Assembly (NCBI RefSeq): GCF_041679265.1
Contig: NZ_JBGFSM010000004.1
Span: 186,001 to 250,000 of the forward strand
DNA length: 64,000 nt
Direction: 5' to 3'
Origin: Autumnicola sp041679265
GTDB lineage: Bacteria; Bacteroidota; Bacteroidia; Flavobacteriales; Flavobacteriaceae
The number at the start of each line of letters is the position of its first letter. The stretch's first letter is position 1. This document shows, piece by piece, positions 38,158 to 46,581 of the stretch. Below the pieces are notes generated by a model. It was not told where the DNA came from, made no database searches, and saw only the letters and a program-made list of their open reading frames with translations. The translations under genes and the position numbers were made by a program.

Positions 38158-39124
38158 AAAAATCTACGATATCATTATTATTGGCGGCGGCCCTATTGGC
38201 ATTGCCTGCGGCCTGGAAGCTGAAAAGAAAAATTTAGATTACCTTATCCTGGAAAAAGGATGCCTGGTAAATTCTCTTTATCATTATCCCACCAACATGA
38301 CTTTTTTCTCTACTTCAGAAAAGCTGGAACTGGATAATATCCCCTTTATCAGTAATAATCCAAAACCAAAGAAAGCGGAAGCACTGGAATATTACAGAAG
38401 AATTACCACTTCAAATCAATTGGACATCAATTTATTTGAAAAGGTTAATACCGTAGAAAAAAAAGAGAATAAACTTTTGCAGGTTACTTCTGAAAAAGGA
38501 ACCTATTTAGCACATAATGTTATAGTTGCCACTGGCTTTTATGACATTCCAAATTACCTGAACATCCCCGGAGAGGAGCTGCCAAAAGTATATCATTACT
38601 ACAATGACCCTCATTATTTTGCCACTCGTAAAACGGTTGTGGTGGGTGCCAGTAACTCTGCTGTAGATGCTGCACTCGAAATATTTCGCAAAGGCGGGGA
38701 AGTGACCATGATTGTAAGAAAGCCTGAAATTGGACGGCGGGTTAAATATTGGGTGAGGCCAGATATTGATAACAGGATAAATGAGGGTAGTATCAAGGCT
38801 CATTTTAATGCCAGGCTTCTTGAAATTCGGAAAGACGAAGTGGTGATAGAGACACCGCAGGGGAAACAAAGCATGGAAAACGATTTTGTACTGTTAATGA
38901 CAGGTTACCGCCCTAATTTTAAGTTCCTGGAAGACATTGGAATTAAAATGTCTGATGATGGAAGGAAAATCCCGCAGTACAATCCACAAACCATGGAAAC
39001 TAATGTAAATAATGTTTACCTGGCAGGAGTGATTTGTGGAGGTGTGGACACCCATAAATGGTTTATTGAAAATTCCAGGATTCATGCAAAGATGATCATG
39101 GAACATATAACCACAAAAAATTAG
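38144..39124 (+). CDS. ypdA: YpdA-family FAD-dependent bacillithiol-disulfide-reductase-like protein
   Basis: 326 residues. The FAD motif IIIIGGGPIGIACGLEAEK at the N-terminus, a central NADPH motif VVVGASNSAVDAALEIFRKG, and the C-terminal YLAGVICGGVDTHKWFIENS match the YpdA family. This family resembles thioredoxin reductase but lacks the CxxC redox pair, which is also absent here. In Firmicutes, YpdA reduces bacillithiol disulfide; activity in this organism would need bacillithiol genes that are not in the window. The start is TTG 38144, overlapping rpe by 14 bp. A bidirectional terminator begins at its stop codon. Confidence 0.87.
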   Translation: MPTPEKIYDIIIIGGGPIGIACGLEAEKKNLDYLILEKGCLVNSLYHYPTNMTFFSTSEKLELDNIPFISNNPKPKKAEALEYYRRITTSNQLDINLFEKVNTVEKKENKLLQVTSEKGTYLAHNVIVATGFYDIPNYLNIPGEELPKVYHYYNDPHYFATRKTVVVGASNSAVDAALEIFRKGGEVTMIVRKPEIGRRVKYWVRPDIDNRINEGSIKAHFNARLLEIRKDEVVIETPQGKQSMENDFVLLMTGYRPNFKFLEDIGIKMSDDGRKIPQYNPQTMETNVNNVYLAGVICGGVDTHKWFIENSRIHAKMIMEHITTKN

Positions 39125-39148
39125 GCATCAGTAAAAACTGACGCCTAA
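39121..39148. terminator. Bidirectional terminator between ypdA and the aldehyde dehydrogenase gene
   Basis: TTAGGCATCAGT (39121-39132), loop AAAA and ACTGACGCCTAA (39137-39148) form a 12-bp stem with one mismatch. It includes the ypdA stop codon and has a T-run on the minus strand. Confidence 0.75.
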
Positions 39149-39171
39149 TTTCATTTATGTAATATTTGATC

Positions 39172-40635
39172 TTATGCGAAAGGAGCGTAATCCCGCGGTT
39201 CATGTTGTACGGTAATCCACTGCAGGCGGGTAAATTCTTCTAAAATAAAATCCCCATTAAAACGGCCTATTCCTGAACCTTTTTCTCCTCCAAAAGGGGC
39301 ATTAGGTTCATCGTTAACCGTTTGGTCATTAATATGAATCATCCCGGTTTCTATTTTCTTGGCAAAAGCCACCCCGCGTTCTGTGTTTTTAGTAAACACT
39401 GCTCCACTTAAACCATAATCTTTGGAATTGGCAATTTCTAAGGCTTCTTCTTCAGAAGAAAATCTAATCACTGGCGCTACCGGGCCAAAGATTTCTTTAT
39501 CAGCTATGGGCATATTGTCTTTAACATTGTCCAGAATGGTAGGCTCCAGAACATTTCCTTCGCTTTTACCACCAGTCCTTATAATTGCTCCCTGTTTTAC
39601 ACTTTCGTTAAAATCTTTCGTAATCCTTTCCACCTGGTCATGATCAATTAGCGGACCTATAACAGTGCCTTCTTCCGATGGATCTCCGCTTTTTAGATCT
39701 TTGGCTTTTTTTACAAATTTTTCTACAAATTCATCAGCCACTTTTTCATCTACCAAAAAGCGATTTGTGGACATACAAATTTGTCCCTGATGCATAAATT
39801 TACCAAATAAGGCAGCATTTACCGCATTATCAATATTGGCATCATCAAGAACCACAAAAACATTGTTCCCTCCGAGTTCAAGAGAAACCCGTTTTACAGT
39901 TTCCCCTGCCAGTTTTCCAATATTGCGCCCAACAGGCGTAGATCCTGTAAAGGAAATTAATTTAGAGATTGGATGCTTCACAAAATAATCACCAATTTCT
40001 GATCCTCTTCCAACCACCACATTAAATACACCTTTTGGCAGCCCTGCCTCTTCAAAAATCTTTGCTGCCAGTAGTGCGCCGGTTACAGGGGTTTGTGAAG
40101 CTGGTTTTAAAACAATGGCATTTCCTGTAGCTATAGCAGGGGCGATAGACCTCATTGATAAGTTTAGCGGAAAATTCCAGGGACTAATAATTCCAATAAC
40201 CCCCAATGGTTTACGATAGGCACGGCTTTCTTTACCCGGGGTTAGGGAATCGAAAATAAACCCATGCATGCGGGTAGGAAAAGAAGCAGATTCATTCATA
40301 ATTCCAAGCGTGATCTGTACCTCCACTTCTGCTTTTACACGTGTACTTCCGGCTTCTTTAATTAGCCATTCCACTACCTCGTCTTTCCGCTGCTTTAAAA
40401 TCTGCACTGCTTTTTGAATTATTTCAGCCCTTTTTTGGGGCAGCTCTTTACCCCAGCTCTTTGCAGCTTTTTTTGCAGCTTCATGTGCAGCGTCCACATC
40501 ATTTTGGCTTGCCCCAATTGTTTTATTAATTACCGAATTATTATATGGATTATGATTTTCCACTTCTTTGCTAGAGCTTCCTTTTACCCATTCGCCTCCA
40601 ATAAATTGTAAATCTAGATTTTTGTATTTCTCCAT
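39172..40635 (-). CDS. NAD(P)-dependent aldehyde dehydrogenase
   Basis: 487 residues of the ALDH superfamily, oxidising an aldehyde to the acid. Seen in order: GVIGIISPWNFPLNLS with the catalytic Asn, VLKPASQTPVTG, ISFTGSTPVGRNIG, the general-base Glu in VSLELGGNNVFVV, the nucleophilic Cys in HQGQICMSTNR, and EIFGPVAPV. It resembles the benzaldehyde/vanillin dehydrogenase branch, but substrate cannot be fixed from sequence. It is monocistronic, with a shared terminator at its 3' end and a 230-bp spacer (40636-40865) upstream. That spacer holds only a short ACCGG/CCGGT hairpin near 40843. Confidence 0.9.
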   Translation of the reverse strand: MEKYKNLDLQFIGGEWVKGSSSKEVENHNPYNNSVINKTIGASQNDVDAAHEAAKKAAKSWGKELPQKRAEIIQKAVQILKQRKDEVVEWLIKEAGSTRVKAEVEVQITLGIMNESASFPTRMHGFIFDSLTPGKESRAYRKPLGVIGIISPWNFPLNLSMRSIAPAIATGNAIVLKPASQTPVTGALLAAKIFEEAGLPKGVFNVVVGRGSEIGDYFVKHPISKLISFTGSTPVGRNIGKLAGETVKRVSLELGGNNVFVVLDDANIDNAVNAALFGKFMHQGQICMSTNRFLVDEKVADEFVEKFVKKAKDLKSGDPSEEGTVIGPLIDHDQVERITKDFNESVKQGAIIRTGGKSEGNVLEPTILDNVKDNMPIADKEIFGPVAPVIRFSSEEEALEIANSKDYGLSGAVFTKNTERGVAFAKKIETGMIHINDQTVNDEPNAPFGGEKGSGIGRFNGDFILEEFTRLQWITVQHEPRDYAPFA

Positions 40636-40865
40636 AACTTTTTATTTTCAAGTTAGAGAAATCTACCTACCCTCCCAACAAACAAGCATTAAATAAAACC
40701 AAACCCCTTCTTAATTCGCTATTAATTTAAGTATAAAACCCCTATTATGTCTTAAAAGAGGGCTTCTTACTTCCAGAATTAATTACGAATTAGAACTTGA
40801 GAAATGTGAAGCCTTTGGATTTAATTTTGAAATTAATTATTTACCGGATTCCGGTTAAAAGGAGT

Positions 40866-41225
40866 TTACATAACAAATACCTCCCCGGAAGCTGAAAAAT
40901 TATTTCTTTTTATAAGACTGGCATAAAATTCCAAATCACCTCTTGCGGTTTTAAATTTTTCCCCCAGCCAATCCGGAGCGCGTTCCAAAGGAAAATTATA
41001 AACCTGTATTTTAGGATAGGATTTTCTGGATTTAGACCGATTTATTCCTATTTCAACCATCTTCTTTTCAGGGTTATAATAAACATATTTAGCCAGAAAA
41101 TTATGTTTAACAAGCTCGATAAAATTCTGAGAAAGTTCGTTGCTTTCCTCACATTCCTTAATGTAATTCTTAATAAGGTTTTTTAAAGATTCTTTAATCT
41201 CCCCTTCTTCTAAATACGCTAGCAT
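40866..41225 (-). CDS. Hypothetical protein, paralogue A of a tandem pair
   Basis: 119 residues, not recognised as any named family. It aligns over its whole length with the next gene upstream (41493-41855). Shared features are EIKESLKNLIKNYIKECE versus EIAASLKVLVKQYVEDCE, an FIELVKHNFLAKYVYY core, a basic-acidic KKMVEIGI strand and DLEFYASLI near the end. There is no signal peptide or membrane span, so it is probably a small cytoplasmic alpha/beta protein. The two genes are separated by 267 bp that includes a terminator, so they are likely transcribed separately. Confidence 0.75.
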   Translation of the reverse strand: MLAYLEEGEIKESLKNLIKNYIKECEESNELSQNFIELVKHNFLAKYVYYNPEKKMVEIGINRSKSRKSYPKIQVYNFPLERAPDWLGEKFKTARGDLEFYASLIKRNNFSASGEVFVM

Positions 41226-41441
41226 ATCTTATAAATTTTGATTAGTTAGAGAGCAGAAATTAATAAAAAATTCTCTTAAAAAATAGCGCAAATCACTATA
41301 AAACAATTATTTATGAGGTTATTAAAAACTACTTGTTTTGATATTGCTTTTTTATAATTTTCTAATTTAAAGTCCTTTTTATTCTCTTCCTGCTAATAAG
41401 AGTAGGAGTATATTTTCTTAAAAGGATTTAAATTGCAAATA

Positions 41442-41472
41442 AAAAGCGGCCTATATATTATAAGCCGCTTTT
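41442..41472 (-). terminator. Terminator of the second hypothetical paralogue
   Basis: AAAAGCGGC (41442-41450) and GCCGCTTTT (41464-41472) form a perfect 9-bp stem. On the minus strand it is followed by TTTATTT, just after the stop codon at 41493. Confidence 0.8.
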
Positions 41473-41492
41473 CCTTAAGATTATTTAAAGAA

Positions 41493-41855
41493 CTATTGCA
41501 AAAGGACTACATCTGCAGAGTTTGTAACCTTATTATTATTAAGCAGCCTGCCATAGAATTCCAGGTCGCTGCTTTCTTCTTTGCAGGAATTTGCTACCCA
41601 TTCTTCTGCAGAATTCAGGGAGAATTGGTAAACCTTTAATTCTGGATAGACCGATGTGGAATCCGGGACTTCAATCCCTACTTCTACCTTTTTTGCTTCC
41701 TTATCATAAACCACATATTCTGCAAGAAAATTGTGTTTTATAAGATTAATAAATTCAGAAGATAATTGCCCGCAGTTTTCACAATCTTCCACATATTGCT
41801 TTACCAGCACTTTTAATGATGCTGCTATTTCGTCTTTATTTAAATATGAAGCCAT
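41493..41855 (-). CDS. Hypothetical protein, paralogue B of a tandem pair
   Basis: 120 residues, same unknown family as its neighbour. It begins MASYLNKDEIAASLKVLV, has the HNFLAEYVVYDKEAKKVEVGI core and DLEFYGRLL, and is acidic overall. Two cysteines (DCENCGQL) are absent as a pair in the paralogue, which has a single Cys there. Such a closely spaced duplicated pair with clear divergence suggests retained but distinct roles. No function is proposed. Confidence 0.75.
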   Translation of the reverse strand: MASYLNKDEIAASLKVLVKQYVEDCENCGQLSSEFINLIKHNFLAEYVVYDKEAKKVEVGIEVPDSTSVYPELKVYQFSLNSAEEWVANSCKEESSDLEFYGRLLNNNKVTNSADVVLLQ

Positions 41856-42033
41856 ATAATTTGCTTTTTTGTTATGATGGTAAAAATATTGCTTCCCTAC
41901 ACATTGAAAAACATTTTAAGCAAGGTTTAACTTCAATCATTAATAAATTCGTAAAAAAAACTTCTGATTTATGGTGAAATTACTTTTAATTTAAATACCG
42001 AAGGAATTTAAAATGAAGAATAATTCAGTCTTA

Positions 42034-42123
42034 TTATATTTCAGGAATTTCAGTTTCTGTTCCTTTTTTTTCTGCGGAAAGCTATGCGGAATGTATGGTG
42101 GCTATAACCTCTGCAGCCCTGAA
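42034..42123 (-). pseudogene. Decayed 3' end of a Gfo/Idh/MocA-family oxidoreductase gene
   Basis: Reading the minus strand gives RAAEVIATIHSA, a TAG stop at 42084-42082, then LSAEKKGTETEIPEI and a TAA at 42036-42034. The intact gene at the right edge of this window ends LAADVIATIYAAYLSAEKNG and VEIEIPLV. The remnant therefore matches residue for residue, with the Tyr codon turned into TAG and the natural stop preserved. Similarity fades upstream of about 42123, though weakly related sequence may reach 42160. It lies directly downstream of kdgA, so it probably was once the last gene of the uronate operon or a duplicate of the intact one. Confidence 0.75.
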
Positions 42124-42265
42124 CAACTTTTTTCTTTCATCTTCTATTTTGTTATCCCAATTTTGCCCGCAAATCCACCTCAGCTTGTGCCGCTTTGTTA
42201 TGAAATTTTTGCAGTCCCGGAAAAGTACGTTAAATGAAGTGCCGAAGGTGAAATTACTAATTAAC

Positions 42266-42940
42266 CTAGCTTCTCCCAAAGCTCTTAATAATTGCTATAG
42301 TCGCTTTTACTTTTTCACCAATTCCTTTAAAGTCATACGTTCCATCGTTCTTCTTCTGAAAAAGTTTAGAACCAATCCCCACACAATGCACTCCGGCATC
42401 AAACCATTCTTTCAGGTTTTCTTGCGTAGGGCTTACTCCGCCCGTGGGCATGATACTGGCCCATGGCAGCGGACCTTTTACCGCCTTTACAAAAGCAGGC
42501 CCTCCCACCTGGCTGCCCGGGAAGATCTTTACCACTTCAGCACCCAGTTCTTCCGCATAAGAAATCTCCGTAACCGACCCACAACCCGGCATCCACGAAA
42601 CTTTCCTGCGGTTACAGGTTTTGGCCATTTCCGCATTAACAACAGGAGAAACAATAAAATTCGCGCCCAACTGAAGGTATAATGCCGTGGTGCCGGCATC
42701 CAGGATAGAACCTACGCCCAATATCATCCCTTCCAGATTTTGAGTAACATACTTATTGAGTTCCCCAAAAACTTCATGGGCAAAATCCCCCCGGTTGGTA
42801 AATTCAAATACCCGGGCTCCACCATCATAACAGGCCTTTACTATTTTTTTACAAATTTCCAGGTCTTTGTGATAAAACACCGGTACTAAACCGGTTTCTT
42901 TGGTAGCCTGGGCTACTTCTATTCTAGTAAATATTGCCAT
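42266..42940 (-). CDS. kdgA: 2-dehydro-3-deoxyphosphogluconate (KDPG) aldolase
   Basis: 224 residues, class I aldolase splitting KDPG into pyruvate and glyceraldehyde-3-phosphate, the exit step of uronate catabolism. Signature regions: GLVPVFYHKDLEICKKI, the catalytic-site Glu in ARVFEFTNRGD, LGVGSILDAGTTALYL, and the Schiff-base Lys in AEVVKIFPGSQVGG followed by IMPTGGVSP. It lies last in the uronate gene series, 161 bp after kdgK with a terminator between, so it probably also has its own promoter. A decayed oxidoreductase tail follows. Confidence 0.93.
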   Translation of the reverse strand: MAIFTRIEVAQATKETGLVPVFYHKDLEICKKIVKACYDGGARVFEFTNRGDFAHEVFGELNKYVTQNLEGMILGVGSILDAGTTALYLQLGANFIVSPVVNAEMAKTCNRRKVSWMPGCGSVTEISYAEELGAEVVKIFPGSQVGGPAFVKAVKGPLPWASIMPTGGVSPTQENLKEWFDAGVHCVGIGSKLFQKKNDGTYDFKGIGEKVKATIAIIKSFGRS

Positions 42941-43057
42941 TAACTATCTTTTAAAAAACAATTTCAAACTTTAAGCTTATCTCAGAAAAACCACTTTCTC
43001 AATTCAGCAATTCCGCACGATTGCGTTTCAAATTTTTCAGGCTCTGTATTTTATTGT

Positions 43058-43092
43058 AAGACCTACAAGGTTTTAAAAACCTTGCAGGTCTT
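43058..43092 (-). terminator. Terminator after kdgK
   Basis: AAGACCTACAAGGTTTT (43058-43074) and AAAACCTTGCAGGTCTT (43076-43092) form a 17-bp stem, the single mismatch being a G-U pair in the minus-strand RNA. It lies in the kdgK-kdgA spacer. The tight one-base loop and long perfect stem could also reflect a repeat-type element. Confidence 0.7.
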
Positions 43093-43101
43093 TTCTCAAT
43101 C

Positions 43102-44127
43102 TTATCTTTTGATCCTGCCCCCGGTACTGCCCTCAAGTACTTCCAGCACTTCTGCTACACTTACCAGGTTTGCATCCCCTAAAATAGTATGTTTTAAAGC
43201 ACATGCCGCATTGGCAAAGCCTAAGGCTTTTTTATCATCAAAGTTTTGCAACCCATAAATAAGGCCTGCCGCATAGGCATCTCCGGTTCCGATCCTGTCT
43301 ACCACGCTGGTAATTTCCAGTTCTTCGGTTGTAAGATATTCTTTCCCGGTCCAGGCCCTACCGTATATCTTCTGCCAGGAAGCGCTTACTCCTGTTCTTA
43401 CTTTATCGAAGACTTTCTCAATATTAGGGCATTCCTCCATCAGCTTTTTGGCAGCGGCAATAAAACCTTCTTCTTCAAAAGAAAAGTCGGTTCCCAAGAT
43501 TTCATTGATCTCGTTTACCCCGCCAATAAAAATGGTGGAAAGACCGGTGAGTTCCTTTAGAACTTCGTGGCCGTCTTTTCCATATTTCCAAAGGTTGCTG
43601 CGATAGGCAGGATCTGCCGTAATTGTAATTCCTTTTTGATTTGCGATTTCAAGGCCTTCTTTTAAGGTTAAATAAGCACCTTCTGAAATGGCCGGAGAAA
43701 TCCCTGTCCAGTGCAGATAACTGCAATTGGCGAGAACACTTTCCCAATCCACCTGTTCCGGTTTAATATTGGCAAAAGCACCGTGCAAACGATTATACGC
43801 AATTTTTCCGGGGCGCATGGAAGAGCCGACTTCCAAAAAATATAATCCTAAAGGATGGTCGACCTTGTTTACTGCAGAAACATCTATCCCAAACTGCTTC
43901 ATCGCAGCTAAAGCGGCATCTCCAACGAGATCATTCGAGACATTGCTCACCTGCTGTGTTTTCAAACCGAAATAGGAAAGCGAAGCGGCAACATTCATTT
44001 CAGTCCCGCCAAAAAAGAAATCTATTTTATTGGATTGCTGTAATTTGCAGTTTTCTGACGGGGATAATCGCATAATCACTTCTCCATAAGTGACCGTTTT
44101 TCCTTTATCTTTTTCCTGTTCCTGCAT
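43102..44127 (-). CDS. kdgK: 2-dehydro-3-deoxygluconokinase (KDG kinase), PfkB family
   Basis: 341 residues; phosphorylates KDG to KDPG with ATP. PfkB features: GGTEMNVAASLSYFG near the N-terminus (signature 1), and the C-terminal DRIGTGDAYAAGLIYG carrying the anion-hole glycines and catalytic Asp. The acceptor is inferred from context between uxuA/uxaE and kdgA; by sequence alone other sugar kinases are possible. A 173-bp spacer precedes it after fbp, and a strong hairpin follows. Confidence 0.9.
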   Translation of the reverse strand: MQEQEKDKGKTVTYGEVIMRLSPSENCKLQQSNKIDFFFGGTEMNVAASLSYFGLKTQQVSNVSNDLVGDAALAAMKQFGIDVSAVNKVDHPLGLYFLEVGSSMRPGKIAYNRLHGAFANIKPEQVDWESVLANCSYLHWTGISPAISEGAYLTLKEGLEIANQKGITITADPAYRSNLWKYGKDGHEVLKELTGLSTIFIGGVNEINEILGTDFSFEEEGFIAAAKKLMEECPNIEKVFDKVRTGVSASWQKIYGRAWTGKEYLTTEELEITSVVDRIGTGDAYAAGLIYGLQNFDDKKALGFANAACALKHTILGDANLVSVAEVLEVLEGSTGGRIKR

Positions 44128-44300
44128 TAAATTTTTGGATATATTTTAAAACTAAGACTTAGATGAATCTGCTACTAATATATCCATATTTTTATTGTTA
44201 TACCTCCAATACGGGTTTACTGCAAATTCCTGTTCATTTGTATGAGCTAGGAACATAGGCTAATGCTTACACATACTTAGATTTTTCAATCGTGCTGCTT

Positions 44301-45305
44301 TTATCCTTCTTTCATAAAATCTTCAGCCTTCTCCACCATATCCTTATTTCCGCAGAAAAAAGGAACCCTTTCATGAAGCTCTTTGGGCTCTAAATCCATT
44401 ATTCTCCTATACCCGTCTGAAGCTTTTCCGCCGGCCTGTTCCGTTAAAAAAGCCATAGGATTACATTCATAAAGCAATCGAAGTTTTCCGTTGGGGGAAG
44501 TAGTACCCTGGGGATACAGGTATATTCCACCCAATAGCATATTCCTGTGGAAATCGGCCACCAGCGAACCAGTATATCTGGAGGTAAAAGGACGCTTATC
44601 CTGTTCATCTATCTGCTGCACCCACTTGATATATTTTTTAACACCGGCAGGAAAATGCACATAATTTCCCTCATTTACGGAGTAAATATTTCCTTTCTCA
44701 GGAAATTTAATTTGTGGATGGGAAAGAAAAAAGGAACCAATTCCCGGGTCGAAAGTAAATCCGTTTACACCATTTCCGGTTGTGTACACCAGAATAGTAG
44801 AAGTCCCGTAGATTAAATAACCTGCGGCAACCTGGTTTTTTCCGGGTTGCAGAAAATCTTCCATGGTCACGGTGGTTCCGGTTTCAGAAATTCTCCTGTA
44901 AATACTAAAAATCGTGCCTACGGTAATATCCACATCAATATTGGAAGATCCATCCAACGGATCTATAAGGACAATGTATTTTGCTTCTTTATGAATATCA
45001 TCTTCAAAAGCGAGATAATCTTCCAGTTCTTCCGAAGCCAGGCCACAAATCTCCCCACGGTTTCGCAAGGTGCTAATAAATACTTCGTTTGCCATAACAT
45101 CCAGCTTGGCCTGGGCCTCACCCTGCACATTTTCTTTACCGGCTTTACCAAGAATTTCAGCCAGGCCGGCCTTGTTGATTTGCTGATTAACCACTTTTCC
45201 AGCCAGCCTTATGGAGCTCAGCAAAGCGCTTAATTCCCCCTTGGCGTATGGAAAATCCTTCTGATTTTCAATGATAAATTCTCCAAGTGTAATGTGTCTG
45301 TCCAT
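44301..45305 (-). CDS. fbp: Class 1 fructose-1,6-bisphosphatase
   Basis: 334 residues; hydrolyses fructose-1,6-bisphosphate to fructose-6-phosphate, the committed gluconeogenic step. Metal and substrate motifs of the class 1 type: EEL in CGLASEELEDY, VLIDPLDGSSNIDVDITVGTIF split as IVLIDPLDGSSNID and VTVGTIFSIYRR, RYTGSLVADFHRNM, and GKLRLLYECNPMAFLTEQAGG. It lies 24 bp after the tagaturonate epimerase gene inside the uronate cluster. There it can turn triose phosphate from KDPG cleavage toward hexose phosphate when pectin is the carbon source. Confidence 0.94.
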   Translation of the reverse strand: MDRHITLGEFIIENQKDFPYAKGELSALLSSIRLAGKVVNQQINKAGLAEILGKAGKENVQGEAQAKLDVMANEVFISTLRNRGEICGLASEELEDYLAFEDDIHKEAKYIVLIDPLDGSSNIDVDITVGTIFSIYRRISETGTTVTMEDFLQPGKNQVAAGYLIYGTSTILVYTTGNGVNGFTFDPGIGSFFLSHPQIKFPEKGNIYSVNEGNYVHFPAGVKKYIKWVQQIDEQDKRPFTSRYTGSLVADFHRNMLLGGIYLYPQGTTSPNGKLRLLYECNPMAFLTEQAGGKASDGYRRIMDLEPKELHERVPFFCGNKDMVEKAEDFMKEG

Positions 45306-45329
45306 AGATTTTGCTTTTAAGATGCCTGG

Positions 45330-46568
45330 TTAAGAAGGAAAAATATTCTTTAGATGGCGTTCATAAAGATTGTAAGTGACGTTTTCTTCTATTTTGGTGC
45401 GATGTTTATCCAATAATCCCTGAAAATTGTCTTTTTCAGCAGCCAATTTATAGGCGCAGTGCAATAATTGCCTGAAATTGGGATTATAAGAATCTGATTT
45501 TTGATCGTGGCGCAAGGCATCTGCAAATTCTTTTCCGCTGGAAAAACCGTCTGCGGAAGGCAAATTACCTTTATCTATAGAAAGTACTTCAGCATAATCC
45601 CTGGTAAGCTCATCATAACGCTCTAAAGCTTCCGCATATATTGCTTTTGCAAATTTAAAAGCATCGCCTTCACTTTCGGCAAGGCCAATTAATTCTTCCA
45701 GCCAGGTGGTGCCTGCGGTTTTAAGATGAAGCCCGGCATCATGTTTTTTGATAAGCTTCTGCATTACGGGATAAATAGAAAATTTATCGCTGCCACTATG
45801 CACGCTGAGTTTAAGGTTCTGCGGAAGGCCGAACTCTTTCACGGCATACTTCAGCACTAAAAGATCTTCTTCAAATTCTTTTTCAAACTGCTGAAGATCT
45901 CCGCGGTAATCCACCCCTTTATTGAATTCGCCGGTAAACTTGGGCGCGATGGTATTTACCGGAACTTCATAAAAAGCCAAAGCGGCAAGAATAAAAAACA
46001 GTTCTACAGGAGTTTGAGGATTTTCCACCTCATCTATGGAAACTTCAGTAGAAAATTCTTCTGTTTTTTCTGAAGCGATAAGTCGGTAAACTTCTCCGGC
46101 TTTTTGCATGGCCAGCAGGAAATTGTCCAGCATTTCCTGAAGCTGCATTTTGGATATTTCTATTTTGTGTTCTATCCCGGGGATTTTAAAATCTCCCAGA
46201 TATTTTTCAAAAAACTGCAGAAATTGCTGTTCTTCTTTTTCCGAAGCTTTTTTTCCAATAAAGTCGGCAACGTCTATGGTAAAAAAATCACTTACCGGCA
46301 GATAAGGCTCTACTGTTTTTAAACCAATATGATCGGCATCTACAAGATAATCCCCTTTATATTCCAGTGCTTTAACTGCTGCATCAGCCTCTTTTCTAAC
46401 TTCGGGGGCTTTAGTGCCCACGGTTAAGTGTTCCCGGTTGGATTTATTCCACACAGGAATAACATTGATTCCTTTTTCCTGCATTTTAAGCACTGCCCTA
46501 AGCTGCGCTTTTCCTTCTTTTCCAAACCGGTCTCCGGTGCCGAACGAATATTTTCCTAATCTTGCCAT
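45330..46568 (-). CDS. uxaE: Tagaturonate epimerase family protein (UxaE type)
   Basis: 412 residues. Matches the UxaE family, first defined in Thermotoga, which epimerises D-tagaturonate to D-fructuronate and so links galacturonate to the glucuronate branch without UxaA/UxaB. Seen: FGTGDRFGKEGKAQLRA at the N-terminus, DYLVDADHIGLKTVE, NTIAPKFTGEFNKGVDYRGD, LSVHSGSDKFSIYP and HLKTAGTTWLEEL, with conserved His/Asp residues suited to metal binding. It is tightly packed with the SDR (13 bp) and fbp (24 bp). Context supports the role strongly, because no altronate-branch genes occur here. Confidence 0.87.
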   Translation of the reverse strand: MARLGKYSFGTGDRFGKEGKAQLRAVLKMQEKGINVIPVWNKSNREHLTVGTKAPEVRKEADAAVKALEYKGDYLVDADHIGLKTVEPYLPVSDFFTIDVADFIGKKASEKEEQQFLQFFEKYLGDFKIPGIEHKIEISKMQLQEMLDNFLLAMQKAGEVYRLIASEKTEEFSTEVSIDEVENPQTPVELFFILAALAFYEVPVNTIAPKFTGEFNKGVDYRGDLQQFEKEFEEDLLVLKYAVKEFGLPQNLKLSVHSGSDKFSIYPVMQKLIKKHDAGLHLKTAGTTWLEELIGLAESEGDAFKFAKAIYAEALERYDELTRDYAEVLSIDKGNLPSADGFSSGKEFADALRHDQKSDSYNPNFRQLLHCAYKLAAEKDNFQGLLDKHRTKIEENVTYNLYERHLKNIFPS

Positions 46569-46581
46569 AATACTCTAATTT

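Noticed and set aside
40741..40858. Possible remnant gene between the aldehyde dehydrogenase and the hypothetical pair
   Set aside because: An apparent protein-like stretch breaks at a TGA near 40807 and no consistent frame or similarity was found.
42095..42682. Plus-strand open frame of about 195 codons opposite kdgA
   Set aside because: Lies antisense to kdgA and the pseudogene remnant, with no recognisable protein features.
42941..43101. LacI-type operator before kdgA (around CGATTGCGTTTCA)
   Set aside because: The half-sites do not have the correct spacing or symmetry around a central CG.
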